Positions 52,230-60,967 of a DNA stretch of 64,000 nt are shown in pieces (the first letter of the stretch is position 1; the number at the start of each line of letters is the position of its first letter). The notes below the pieces were generated by a model that was not told the DNA's origin, did no database searches, and saw only the letters and a program-made list of their open reading frames with translations. Source of the stretch: Hyphomonas sp. Lineage in GTDB: Bacteria > Pseudomonadota > Alphaproteobacteria > Caulobacterales > Hyphomonadaceae. Location: assembly GCA_020638455.1 (NCBI GenBank), contig JACKIK010000003.1, forward strand, positions 248,001 through 312,000. The letters are read 5' to 3'. The position numbers and the translations under genes are program-made.

Positions 52230-53363
52230 CTACTCGGCCGCGACCTCCGCCTGTTCCCGTTCGGCGCGCATGCGGGCAGCCTTTGCTTCGACCAGTTCGA
52301 CAATGTGGTCGATCATGTCGGCATTCGAGACATTATGGTCCGGCCGTCCGGCCACGAACATCTTGCCGCTCTCCTTGCCGCCGCCAGTGAAGCCGAGATC
52401 GGTCAGCGCCGCCTCTCCCGGTCCGTTGACGACGCAGCCGATGATGGAGAGCGAAATCGGCTCATGAATATGCGCGAGGCGCTGTTCGAGAATGTCGACG
52501 GTCGTGATGACGTCGAAGCCCTGGCGCGCGCAGGACGGGCAGGCGACGATGTTCACGCCGCGGGTCCGCAGGCCCAGCGATTTCAACATCTCGAAGCCGA
52601 CTTTCACCTCTTCCACCGGATCGGCCGAGAGCGACACGCGGATCGTATCGCCGATGCCGGCCCAGAGCAGAGCGCCCATGCCGATGGAGGATTTGACTGT
52701 GCCGGTGCGCAGGCCGCCCGCCTCGGTGATGCCAAGATGCAGCGGCGCGTCGGTCGCTTCGGCGAGCTGCTGGTAGGCCGCCACGGTGAGGAACATGTCG
52801 GAGGCCTTCACCGAGATCTTGTATTCGTGGAAGCCGAGGTCATCGAGGATACGGGCATGGTCGAGCGCGCTCTCGACCATCGCGTCCGGGCACGGCTCGC
52901 CATATTTTTCAAGCAGGTGCTTTTCGAGGCTGCCGCCATTGACGCCGATGCGGATGGAACAGCCATTTGCCCGTGCGGCGGCGACGACTTCCTTCACCCG
53001 CGCCACGGAGCCGATATTGCCGGGATTGATGCGGAGGCACGCCGCGCCCGCATCGGCGGCCTCGATGCCGCGCTTGTAGTGGAAATGGATGTCCGCAACG
53101 ATCGGCACAGGGCTCGCCTTGCAGATCGCCGGCATGGCGGCCGTCGCCTCTTCCGTCGGGCAGGAGACGCGCACGATGTCGGCGCCAGCCTCGGCCGCGC
53201 GCAGGATCTGCGCGATGGTGGCGTTTGCATCCTCGGTCGGCGTGTTCGTCATGGTCTGGACGGCAATCGGGGCATCGCCGCCGATCAGCACCTTGCCGAC
53301 CTGGATCTGCCGGGACTTGCGCCGCTCGATATCGCGCCAGGGACGGATCGGATTGTGACTCAT
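52230..53363 (-). CDS. ispG: 4-hydroxy-3-methylbut-2-enyl-diphosphate synthase
   Basis: IspG (GcpE) turns methylerythritol cyclodiphosphate into HMBPP, the sixth step of the non-mevalonate isoprenoid pathway. The 377-residue protein has the TIM-barrel start (VQTMTNTPTEDANATIAQI) and the 4Fe-4S ligands Cys275 and Cys278 in ACPSCARQGFD and Cys310 in IGCVVNGPGEA, with the fourth ligand Glu317. All are intact. It is the short two-domain bacterial form. The protein supplies precursors for ubiquinone, undecaprenyl phosphate and hopanoids. A RodZ-like gene follows upstream on the same strand (71 bases apart). Confidence 0.98.
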   Translation of the reverse strand: MSHNPIRPWRDIERRKSRQIQVGKVLIGGDAPIAVQTMTNTPTEDANATIAQILRAAEAGADIVRVSCPTEEATAAMPAICKASPVPIVADIHFHYKRGIEAADAGAACLRINPGNIGSVARVKEVVAAARANGCSIRIGVNGGSLEKHLLEKYGEPCPDAMVESALDHARILDDLGFHEYKISVKASDMFLTVAAYQQLAEATDAPLHLGITEAGGLRTGTVKSSIGMGALLWAGIGDTIRVSLSADPVEEVKVGFEMLKSLGLRTRGVNIVACPSCARQGFDVITTVDILEQRLAHIHEPISLSIIGCVVNGPGEAALTDLGFTGGGKESGKMFVAGRPDHNVSNADMIDHIVELVEAKAARMRAEREQAEVAAE

Positions 53364-53434
53364 CGGAGCTGCCTTTGCCGGTTCAGTGCCCTAGATGGCG
53401 CGTCCGGGCCGTTCGGGCAATGCGTCAGCCGTGA

Positions 53435-54364
53435 TTAGCGGCTCGCCTTGTTGCCGCCATTTGCCGCCACGGTGGGCGCGGCCGCTTCCGCCGCCCGGAC
53501 AAGTTGCTCGTCGACGCTGACCGAGAAGACTTCGGCACCTGCAGGGCCCAGCGGGCCGACGTCGATGTCGCCGACGCGCCATTCGAACGCGCCGCCGTCA
53601 CGGGCAGAAACCGTCCAGCCGGCATTGAGGCGCGGGAAGTAGGATTCCCCTTCGGCCATGGTGCGGCTGCGGAAGATGGTACCGTCAGCGCCGCGCACTT
53701 CGAGCCAGCCCTGACGGACCGCGACGAGTTCCAGCGGCAGGGATTCCGGCACGGGATGGGTATCGGCGTCCTCGGCAAACAGGCTGTCGCGGGCACCGTT
53801 GACCGGCACGATGGCCGGCGCTTCGGCCACTTCCGGCGCCGGGCGCATGATCTGCGACACGCCGATGGCGCCGCCGGCCAGCATGACCAGCGCGGCCGCC
53901 GAGGCCAGCATCAGCGGCCAGCGGGAGCGTTCCGGGCCGATGGTCCCCATTTTCGGGACCGGAGCCGCTTCCTTCACTTCGTCGACAGCACCGCATTCCT
54001 TCGTATAGGTCGCGATCACGTCCTTCTTGGACAGGCCGAGATAGGTCGCATAGGTGCCGAGAATGGCGGTGAGGTAGCCGCCCTTCGGCAGCTCGCCCAC
54101 TTCCATGCGCTCGATCCACATCAGGTAGTCCTTGCGGAGGCGGGTGGCGGCGACGATGTCGTCCAGCTCAAATCCCTTCACTTCGCGCACGCGGCGCAGG
54201 ACCTGGCCCATGCGCAGCTCCTCGCCGTCGAACATCCTGGTCGCGAAGATTTCCTGCGCGAGCGCAGCGCGTTCGGCCTCGGTCATGGCGCGGCCCTCCG
54301 TCTCCGGAGACGTGGCGCGATCCTGGCCGGCATCCTGGGTGAAGGGGGTTTCGTCGTGTGCCAT
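53435..54364 (-). CDS. RodZ-like helix-turn-helix membrane protein
   Basis: This 309-residue protein has an N-terminal Xre-type helix-turn-helix (about 48-115, with GQVLRRVREVKGFELDDIVAATRLRKDYLMWIE and GGYLTAILGTYATYLGL), one transmembrane helix (about 150-170), a Pro/Ala linker and a C-terminal periplasmic DUF4115 domain (about 205-290). That is the RodZ layout; RodZ links MreB to the cell-wall synthesis complex. Linkage to ispG is common in proteobacteria. The N-terminal 40 residues are extra and acidic. Whether it still controls MreB here is inferred. Confidence 0.9.
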   Translation of the reverse strand: MAHDETPFTQDAGQDRATSPETEGRAMTEAERAALAQEIFATRMFDGEELRMGQVLRRVREVKGFELDDIVAATRLRKDYLMWIERMEVGELPKGGYLTAILGTYATYLGLSKKDVIATYTKECGAVDEVKEAAPVPKMGTIGPERSRWPLMLASAAALVMLAGGAIGVSQIMRPAPEVAEAPAIVPVNGARDSLFAEDADTHPVPESLPLELVAVRQGWLEVRGADGTIFRSRTMAEGESYFPRLNAGWTVSARDGGAFEWRVGDIDVGPLGPAGAEVFSVSVDEQLVRAAEAAAPTVAANGGNKASR

Positions 54365-54417
54365 GTTCGTTCAGTTCGGCGGTTAACGGGTTGAGGCTGG
54401 AGGTCTCTGCGCAAGAA

Positions 54418-54447
54418 CCGGTCCGTTTCAGAGGTTAACCGGACCGG
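54418..54447 (-). terminator. Hairpin behind ptsP, possible terminator
   Basis: CCGGTCCG (54418-54425) and CGGACCGG (54440-54447) form a perfect 8-base stem with a 14-base loop, in the gap between ptsP and the RodZ-like gene. On the minus strand it lies 9 bases after the ptsP stop and is followed by TTCTTGC, a weak T-run. It could end ptsP transcripts. Confidence 0.5.
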
Positions 54448-54455
54448 CCGCTCGA

Positions 54456-56720
54456 TCAACCTTCCGCCAGCTCAATGCCATGTTCTGCGGCAAGCCCTAA
54501 CAAGTGGTTACGGAACGATCCGTTCGGTTTTTCGAGCGCAGCCATAAAATCGGGCTGAAACGCCGTCATATCAAGGCTTCTTATCATCCGTTTGACAGGA
54601 CCGATGGAACCGGCCGACATGGACAGGTTGGTAAAGCCCAGCGCGACGAAGCAGAGGGCCGAAAGCGACGATCCGGTCGCCTCGCCGCAGGCCGAGAGGC
54701 GGATTCCGTTAACGGCGCAGTCTTCTGCCACCTGCTTCAGGAATCGCAGCGCGCTTGGGAAAACAAGGTCGTAGCGGTCAGACACATGCGGTGTCATGCG
54801 ATCGGCCGCATAGAAAAACTGCATCAGATCGTTGGTGCCCACCGACAGAAACTCCGCCCGGCCGGCGAGCTCTTTCAGGCTGTAGGCCAGTGCCGGCGTT
54901 TCCAGCATGACGCCGATTTCGAGCTTTGCGGGCCGCTTTCCGGTCCGCTCGGCGCTCCAGTCCATCTCCGCCAGCAGGAGATCGCGCGCCTCGTCGAATT
55001 CCGCCGGCACGGTCACCATCGGAAACATCACCGTCAGCGGATCGCTCCCGGCCGCGCGGATGAGCGCCCGCAACTGGCGGCGGAACAGGCCCTTATGATC
55101 GAGCGCAAAGCGGATCGAACGCCAGCCAAGCGCCGGGTTTTCCTCCCGCTGCTGGTTCAGCGCCGGCAGCACCTTGTCGCCGCCGAGGTCGAGGGTGCGG
55201 AAGATCACCGGCTTGCCGGCCGCCTTGTCGAGCACATGCCGGTACAGCGTGATCTGGTCGTCAAGGCTGGGCAGCGACTCGGAAACCAGGAACTGGAATT
55301 CCGTGCGGAACAGGCCGACGCCATCGGCCCCCGCCGGGGCGAGCATGTCGAGATCAAGCTCGAGGCCCGCATTCAGCATCAGCTTGATGGTGCGTCCGTC
55401 CTTCGTCCGGGCGGGCTTGTCGCGCAGCGCCGCATAGGCTGCCTGGCGTTCCGACCGCAGGGCAACGCGGGCCTTGTAGGCATCGTAAAGACTATTATCG
55501 GGACGCACATGCAGCGTCCCCTGCTCTGCATCCACGATCAGCCAGTCGCCCTGGTCGATCCGCGTCGTCAAGCCTTCGATACCGCCGAGCGTCGGGATGC
55601 CCATGGCGCGGGCCACGATGGCCGCATGCGAGGAGGCCGCGGCTTCCTCAAGCAGGATGCCCCGCAGGCCGGCATTGGCATATTCCAGCAGTTCGGCCGG
55701 CCCGAGGCGGCGCGCCACGAGCACGCTGCGCTCCTCGCTGATCTCCGGCTTGCCTTCGTCGCCACCAAGGATGCGGAGCAGCCGGTTGTCGAGGTCTTCG
55801 AGATCGTGCAGGCGCTCGCGCAGGTACAGATCCCGCGCGCTCTGCAGGCGGGCGCGGTGCTCGCGGCGGGCCCGGTCCACCGAGGCCTCCGCCGACAGGC
55901 CGGAACGGACGCCTTCATGGAGCTTTTCCGCCCAGGACTGGTCATGGGCGAGCAACCGGTAGGTTTCCATCACGTCGCGCGGATCTTCGCCAAGGGCCGC
56001 CCCGTCGATCGCCATCATCCGGTCGATCGCGGCCTTGAGGTCGACCAGCGCGCGATTGAGGCGGGCAATTTCGATTTCCTGGTCGCCGGCAAAGAATTTC
56101 GCCGCCGGAACCACCGGATCGTGCAGGACGGCGCGGCCATAGCCCAGCCCTTCGCAGAAGACCCGGCCCTTCAGCGAGGCCGGATTGCGCGCGCGCCGCT
56201 GGCCGTCGCCATTGTCGAGGTGTTCGGGATCGATGCGGTCGACGATCTCGGCAAGCACCATGGCGATGGTCTGAAGCGAGTCGATTTCCTCGTCGCCATA
56301 GAGGCGCTCGGTACGGTTCTGGACCGTAAGGACGCCGATGACGCGCCCGCCGCGCAGGATCGGCACGCCGAGGAAGGCGTGGAAGGGGTCTTCGCCTGTC
56401 TCCGGCCGGTAGGAAAAGGCGGGATGCCGCGGCGCGTCCTGAATGGCGATCGGCTCCGCGCGCCGGGCAACGAAACCGACAAGACCTTCGTTCGGGCCGA
56501 GGCGCGTATTGCCGACAGCTTCAGGCTTGAGGCCCTCGGTCGCAATCAGCACCAGCGTGCCGCCCCGGTGGCGCAGGTAGATGGAGCACACATCCGCCAC
56601 CATGGTCGAGGCGATCAGACGCACCACATTGTCCAGCCGCGACCGTGTTTCCCCGTCTTCCGCCATGATCTGGCGGAGGCGGTTCATCAGCAAGCGTGTC
56701 GCAGGCAGGTTGTAGACCAT
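54456..56720 (-). CDS. ptsP: PTS-Ntr enzyme I (GAF-domain phosphoenolpyruvate-protein phosphotransferase)
   Basis: PtsP takes phosphate from phosphoenolpyruvate and passes it to the nitrogen-PTS protein NPr. The 754-residue protein has an N-terminal GAF domain (about 20-165, with VADVCSIYLRHRGGTLVLIATEGL), a linker, and the EI domain with phospho-His365 in ASSHAAIVARAMGIPTLGG. A C-terminal PEP-binding TIM barrel has GLFRTEFQFL, PVIFRTLDLGGDK and FLSVGTNDLMQFFYAADR. In alphaproteobacteria the PTS-Ntr often senses glutamine and controls carbon storage and cell-cycle timing. It follows lysC by 26 bases on the same strand. Confidence 0.97.
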   Translation of the reverse strand: MVYNLPATRLLMNRLRQIMAEDGETRSRLDNVVRLIASTMVADVCSIYLRHRGGTLVLIATEGLKPEAVGNTRLGPNEGLVGFVARRAEPIAIQDAPRHPAFSYRPETGEDPFHAFLGVPILRGGRVIGVLTVQNRTERLYGDEEIDSLQTIAMVLAEIVDRIDPEHLDNGDGQRRARNPASLKGRVFCEGLGYGRAVLHDPVVPAAKFFAGDQEIEIARLNRALVDLKAAIDRMMAIDGAALGEDPRDVMETYRLLAHDQSWAEKLHEGVRSGLSAEASVDRARREHRARLQSARDLYLRERLHDLEDLDNRLLRILGGDEGKPEISEERSVLVARRLGPAELLEYANAGLRGILLEEAAASSHAAIVARAMGIPTLGGIEGLTTRIDQGDWLIVDAEQGTLHVRPDNSLYDAYKARVALRSERQAAYAALRDKPARTKDGRTIKLMLNAGLELDLDMLAPAGADGVGLFRTEFQFLVSESLPSLDDQITLYRHVLDKAAGKPVIFRTLDLGGDKVLPALNQQREENPALGWRSIRFALDHKGLFRRQLRALIRAAGSDPLTVMFPMVTVPAEFDEARDLLLAEMDWSAERTGKRPAKLEIGVMLETPALAYSLKELAGRAEFLSVGTNDLMQFFYAADRMTPHVSDRYDLVFPSALRFLKQVAEDCAVNGIRLSACGEATGSSLSALCFVALGFTNLSMSAGSIGPVKRMIRSLDMTAFQPDFMAALEKPNGSFRNHLLGLAAEHGIELAEG

Positions 56721-56746
56721 CTAGGCCCCGACTGTCGCAGCGGCTC

Positions 56747-57994
56747 TCATTCGGCGTCAAGGCCGAAGGCCGTATGCAGGGCCCGGACCGCCAGTTCTGT
56801 ATAAGGTGCGTCGATCAGGACCGAAATCTTGATCTCCGAGGTCGAGATGACGCTGATGTTGATGTTCTTTTCCGACAGCGCACGGAACATGGTCTCGGCA
56901 ACGCCGGTATGGCTTTTCATGCCGACGCCGATGATCGAGACCTTGGAGACGTCGCGCGTCACATCCATCGACTCGAAGCCGATCTCGTCCTTCATCTTTT
57001 CCAGCGTCTCCCGCGCGAACGGGCTGTCCCGGTCCGTACAGGTGAAAACCATGTTGGCCCGGTCCGGGCCGCGCGCATTGGCCTGCACGATCATGTCGAC
57101 ATTGATGCCCGCCTGGGCGAGCGCCGAGAAGATACGGGCCGACACGCCCGGCTTGTCCGGCATGCCGTAAAGAGTGACTTTGGCCTCATCGCGCGAATAG
57201 GCGACGCCGCTGACAACCTGCTTTTCCACGATTTCTTCCTCTGAGCAGACAAGGGTCCCGGGATTGGGCTCTCCGGGCTTCACGAAGCTGGAGAGCACGC
57301 GCACCGGCACGTTGTGGTTCATGGCCATCTCGACCGAACGGGTCTGGAGCACTTTCGCCCCCAGCGAGGCCATTTCGAGCATTTCCTCGAACGAAATCTT
57401 GTCGATCCGCCGCGCCTTCGGGACGATCCGCGGATCCGTCGTGTAGACGCCATCGACATCGGTATAGATGTCGCAGACCTTGGCGTTGAGCGCGGCGGCG
57501 ACCGCCACGGCGCTGGTATCGGAGCCGCCCCGGCCGAGCGTCGTGACGCGGTCGTCATCGGTGACGCCCTGGAAGCCGGCGATGACGGCGATTTCCCCGG
57601 CATCGACCGAATCCGGCAGGTGCGAGTCGTCGAAGCCCATGATGCGGGCCTTGCCATGGCTCTTATTGGTCTTCAGCCGCAGCTGCCAGCCGAGCCAGGA
57701 GCGCGCCCGGAGACCGCGCTTGCGCAGCGCCAGGGCGAGGAGGCCGGCGGTTACCTGCTCGCCGGACGCAACGACCACATCATATTCGTCGTCGAACAGC
57801 TTGCGCGGAAGGTCCTTGCCCGCGGCACCTTCGGCAAGGGCGACAAGCTTGTTGGTCTCGCCGGACATGGCGGACACGACAACGGCCATTTGCTCGCCTG
57901 CCGCGGCGCGCGCGGCGACGATGTCGGCCACGTTCGCAATGCGATCGAGGTCTGCGACCGAAGTGCCGCCAAACTTGAGTACCGTGCGCGCCAT
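56747..57994 (-). CDS. lysC: Aspartate kinase
   Basis: LysC phosphorylates aspartate at the entry to lysine, threonine and methionine synthesis. The 415-residue protein begins LKFGGTSVADLDRI (6-19), continues with VTTLGRGGSDTSAVAVAAAL and CDIYTDVDGVYTTDPR, and ends with two ACT domains (about 265-415) for feedback inhibition. The arrangement lysC-ptsP opposite ubiG is common in alphaproteobacteria. The ATG follows AGGG at the usual distance. Confidence 0.97.
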   Translation of the reverse strand: MARTVLKFGGTSVADLDRIANVADIVAARAAAGEQMAVVVSAMSGETNKLVALAEGAAGKDLPRKLFDDEYDVVVASGEQVTAGLLALALRKRGLRARSWLGWQLRLKTNKSHGKARIMGFDDSHLPDSVDAGEIAVIAGFQGVTDDDRVTTLGRGGSDTSAVAVAAALNAKVCDIYTDVDGVYTTDPRIVPKARRIDKISFEEMLEMASLGAKVLQTRSVEMAMNHNVPVRVLSSFVKPGEPNPGTLVCSEEEIVEKQVVSGVAYSRDEAKVTLYGMPDKPGVSARIFSALAQAGINVDMIVQANARGPDRANMVFTCTDRDSPFARETLEKMKDEIGFESMDVTRDVSKVSIIGVGMKSHTGVAETMFRALSEKNINISVISTSEIKISVLIDAPYTELAVRALHTAFGLDAE

Positions 57995-58086
57995 TTCGCC
58001 CTATATCCTGTCCGAAGCGGGTGTTCCCCCTTATAAGCGCCCACATAGGGCCAGATTTGGCCCGGATCAAACAGGTTTGCAGACGC

Positions 58087-58863
58087 ATGGTGAAAACAAT
58101 CGAAGGATCGCAAGGCGCGCCCCGGACACCGAGCATCGACCCGGCCGAAGTGGCCAAGTTTTCCGCAATGGCCGCCGACTGGTGGGACCCGAAGGGCAAG
58201 TTCCGGCCGCTGCACCTGTTCAATCCGGTACGCCTGAAATTCATCCGCGAGACCGCCGAGCGGCATTTCGGCATCGCGCCCGGCAAGCGGACGCCGCTGG
58301 AAGGCCTGAAACTGCTGGATATCGGTTGCGGCGGCGGCCTTGTCTGCGAACCCATGGCGCGGCTCGGCGCCGATGTGACCGGCGTCGATGCCTCCGAAGC
58401 CAATATCAAGACGGCGCTGACCCATGCCGGCGAACAGGGCCTCGCCATCGACTACCGGGCCGGCACCGCGGAGGGCCTGATCGATGCCGGCGAAGGCCCG
58501 TTCGACGTGGTGCTCAACCTGGAAGTGGTCGAACATGTCGCAGACCCGCGCCAGTTCCTGATGGACACGGCGAGCCTGGTGCGGCCCGGCGGGCTGATGA
58601 TTGTCGCCACCCTGAACCGGACGGCGAAGTCGCTGGCGACGGCCGTGGTCGGGGGGGAATACATCCTAAGGTGGCTTCCGCCCGGCACGCATGACTGGTC
58701 GAAATTCCTGCCGCCGGAAGATGTGCGGAGCGCGTTGAGCGATGGCGGCCTGAGGCCCGAGCCGGCCACGGGTGTATCCTTCAATCCCCTTTCCGGCGGC
58801 TGGCGCCTGTCGGACGATGTGAGCGTGAACTACATGATCGTTGCAACGAGGCCGGCCGCATGA
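58087..58863 (+). CDS. ubiG: Ubiquinone biosynthesis O-methyltransferase
   Basis: UbiG carries out both O-methylations of the ubiquinone ring. The 258-residue protein has SIDPAEVAKFSAMAADWWDPKGKFRPLHLFNP (16-47), the family-specific start with the W-D-P block that helps bind cardiolipin-rich membrane. The SAM loop LLDIGCGGGLVCEPMARLGADVTGVDAS follows. I chose the ATG at 58087; the GTG 66 bases upstream lies in the promoter region shared with divergent lysC. Its stop overlaps the start of the next gene as ATGA. Confidence 0.96.
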   Translation: MVKTIEGSQGAPRTPSIDPAEVAKFSAMAADWWDPKGKFRPLHLFNPVRLKFIRETAERHFGIAPGKRTPLEGLKLLDIGCGGGLVCEPMARLGADVTGVDASEANIKTALTHAGEQGLAIDYRAGTAEGLIDAGEGPFDVVLNLEVVEHVADPRQFLMDTASLVRPGGLMIVATLNRTAKSLATAVVGGEYILRWLPPGTHDWSKFLPPEDVRSALSDGGLRPEPATGVSFNPLSGGWRLSDDVSVNYMIVATRPAA

Positions 58864-59471
58864 GCGAGTTGCCGACGCCCCAAGACGTGCTCGATTACTG
58901 GATCGGCGAGGCGACGACCTCGGCGGCGGTGGCGGGCGAGAAGAACAAGCTCTGGTTCGCCAAGTCGGACGAGATTGACGAGGAGATCAGGGAGAAATTC
59001 CTGCCTCTCCTGGAAGCGCTGTCCCACCTGCCGGCGGCCGAGGACTGGGCGGCTCGCGGGCCCCGCGAACGCCTCGCCGCCATCATCGTGCTCGACCAGT
59101 TCAGCCGCAACCTGTTCCGCGGCGAAGCCCGCGCCTTCCACCAGGACGACCTTGCCCTTCTCCTCTGCAAGGATGGCCTCGCGCTCCGCCAGGATCAGGG
59201 TCTGTCCGAGTGCGAACGGATCTTCTTCTACCTGCCGCTGGAACATTCCGAGGCGCCGGAAGACCAGGCAGACTCTGTCTCCCGGTTCGATGAGCTGTTT
59301 ATCGGGTCGCGCTCGGCGTTCCGGAACCTGACCGAAAGCACGCTGCGCTATGCCAGGGCCCACAAGGACGTGATCGACCAGTTCGGCCGCTTCCCCCATC
59401 GCAATGCGGCGCTGGGGCGTGTGTCGACGGACGATGAGAAAGAGTGGCTCGCCGAAGGCGGCGGCTTCTAG
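58860..59471 (+). CDS. DUF924-family protein
   Basis: This 203-residue all-helical protein belongs to DUF924 (PF06041), a TPR-like family also found in plants and fungi, with no known activity. Family blocks VLDYWIGE, LWFAKSDEIDEEIREKFLPLLEAL, RLAAIIVLDQFSRNLFRGEARAF and FYLPLEHSEAPEDQ are clear. Its ATG overlaps the ubiG stop (ATGA), so it is translated together with ubiG. That may hint at a link to quinone or membrane metabolism, by inference. The stop overlaps that of the convergent MFS transporter gene. Confidence 0.92.
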   Translation: MSELPTPQDVLDYWIGEATTSAAVAGEKNKLWFAKSDEIDEEIREKFLPLLEALSHLPAAEDWAARGPRERLAAIIVLDQFSRNLFRGEARAFHQDDLALLLCKDGLALRQDQGLSECERIFFYLPLEHSEAPEDQADSVSRFDELFIGSRSAFRNLTESTLRYARAHKDVIDQFGRFPHRNAALGRVSTDDEKEWLAEGGGF

Positions 59472-60850
59472 TCGAGGGCTTCGGTGCCGCGCGGGTCGAG
59501 GCTGCGGCTGACTTCCTGCTGCATGGCGCGGGTGAACGGGTACTTGGTGACGACAATCGCCGCGAGGGCATAGAGTACGCCGGGCAGGATGCAGAAGACG
59601 AGCAGCAGGCCCTGGATCGCTTCCGGTGAATTGTCCTGCTGGGGATGGAACCCCGCAATCCGCCCAAGGATGAAATAGCCGACCCCAAGTGCCAGGCTGC
59701 TACCGACCTTGTAGGCGCTGGTCAGCAGGGAATAATAGATACCCGACCGGTTCTCGCCGGTCTTCAGCGCCTGCCATTCGATCACGTCCGCCGTCATCGA
59801 ACTGGTTAGGACAAGCGGCGCACTGAACGCTGCGCCGTTGACGAATGCACCGACAAACAGCGGCCAGAAGCCGCCGATCTGCCCGGCAATGAAATAGATC
59901 ACGAAGCTGACCACCGACACCGACACAGCCACCCGGAAGGCAATGCTCTTTTCCGTGCGCGCCGCCAGCTTCAGCCAGAAGGGCAGCGCAAGAACCGCCA
60001 TCAGGAAGAAGAACATCAGGATGAGGCTGGACATGCCGTCCGACAGGTCGAACACGAATTCGGCAACGAACAGGTAATTCGACGCCGTGACGGAAATGGC
60101 GGTTCCGACCAGCAATTGCAGCAGGAGGATACGACCGAGATACCGGTTCCGCAGCGCGGCGATAAAGGGCTTGAGGCGGAAGCGCTGAGCCTCGCCGCGA
60201 TCCCCCCGCACCGGATCGTCGCGCACGAAGGTGCAGGCGAGAAAGACGGACACGGGCAGCGACACCAGCAGGACCCAGCCCATGAAGGCAACCTGCCCCA
60301 TGCGCCCGACATCCGCGCCCACCTGTTCGAGGATCAGGGGGATCGCCAGAAGGAACAGCATGGCGAGCGTGCTGATGATCTCCGCCCACTGAAAGAAGCG
60401 GGACCGGTCGTCATAGTCGACCGCAATCGCCGGCACCCAGGCGGACCGCGCCGTCTGCAACAGCGTGAAGCCGACATAGAACAGCAGCATCCAGCCGACA
60501 AAATAGGCGGGCCCCGCGCCGACATGCGGCATGTAGACAAAATAGGTGGCGAGGCCGAGCACCGGCACCGAAAGAACGACCCAATGGCGCACCCTGCCCC
60601 ACGGGCTGCGATACCGGTCGACCAGATACCCCATCACCGGGTCGGTGAAGATGTCCCAGAAGCGGAGCAGCATGAACAGAAGGCCCGTCAGCTCAAGGCC
60701 GAGGCCGACGCCGCCGGCTTCGGGCGCGCGGGCATACATCGGGGCGAGGTAAACCCCAACGGGCAGGCCCACGCCGGCCAGCGGTACGCTCAGCGAGGAA
60801 AACGCAAGCACGCGCGGAAGGGACAGGCGCTTGCCCGGGGCGTCGGTCAT
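59468..60850 (-). CDS. MFS/GPH-family transporter
   Basis: This 460-residue protein has about twelve transmembrane helices and the pattern of the glycoside-pentoside-hexuronide cation symporters (MFS_2): RFWDIFTDPVMGYLVDRYRSPWGRVRHWVVLSVPVLG near residue 60, which holds the conserved D-P-x-x-G and R-x-G-R-x-R motifs. AASNYLF and LTSSMTADVIEWQALKTGENRSGIYYSLLTSAYKVGSSLALG lie in the second half. Its substrate may be a sugar, glycoside or similar; there is no sugar-hydrolase neighbour. GGTGAG precedes the ATG at 60848-60850. Confidence 0.9.
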   Translation of the reverse strand: MTDAPGKRLSLPRVLAFSSLSVPLAGVGLPVGVYLAPMYARAPEAGGVGLGLELTGLLFMLLRFWDIFTDPVMGYLVDRYRSPWGRVRHWVVLSVPVLGLATYFVYMPHVGAGPAYFVGWMLLFYVGFTLLQTARSAWVPAIAVDYDDRSRFFQWAEIISTLAMLFLLAIPLILEQVGADVGRMGQVAFMGWVLLVSLPVSVFLACTFVRDDPVRGDRGEAQRFRLKPFIAALRNRYLGRILLLQLLVGTAISVTASNYLFVAEFVFDLSDGMSSLILMFFFLMAVLALPFWLKLAARTEKSIAFRVAVSVSVVSFVIYFIAGQIGGFWPLFVGAFVNGAAFSAPLVLTSSMTADVIEWQALKTGENRSGIYYSLLTSAYKVGSSLALGVGYFILGRIAGFHPQQDNSPEAIQGLLLVFCILPGVLYALAAIVVTKYPFTRAMQQEVSRSLDPRGTEALD

Positions 60851-60967
60851 CGGCTCACCTTGTCGCGCAAAATCGTGACGGCCAAGTCATTTTTTTGCTG
60901 CACTGCGGCTTGACGAACGCCGGGTGAGCCGCAACCGTTCGCCCGACACGCGGGAGGGCTTGGCCCG

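Noticed and set aside
54504..56804. 766-codon open frame on the plus strand opposite ptsP
   Set aside because: Shadow of ptsP with no recognisable domain.
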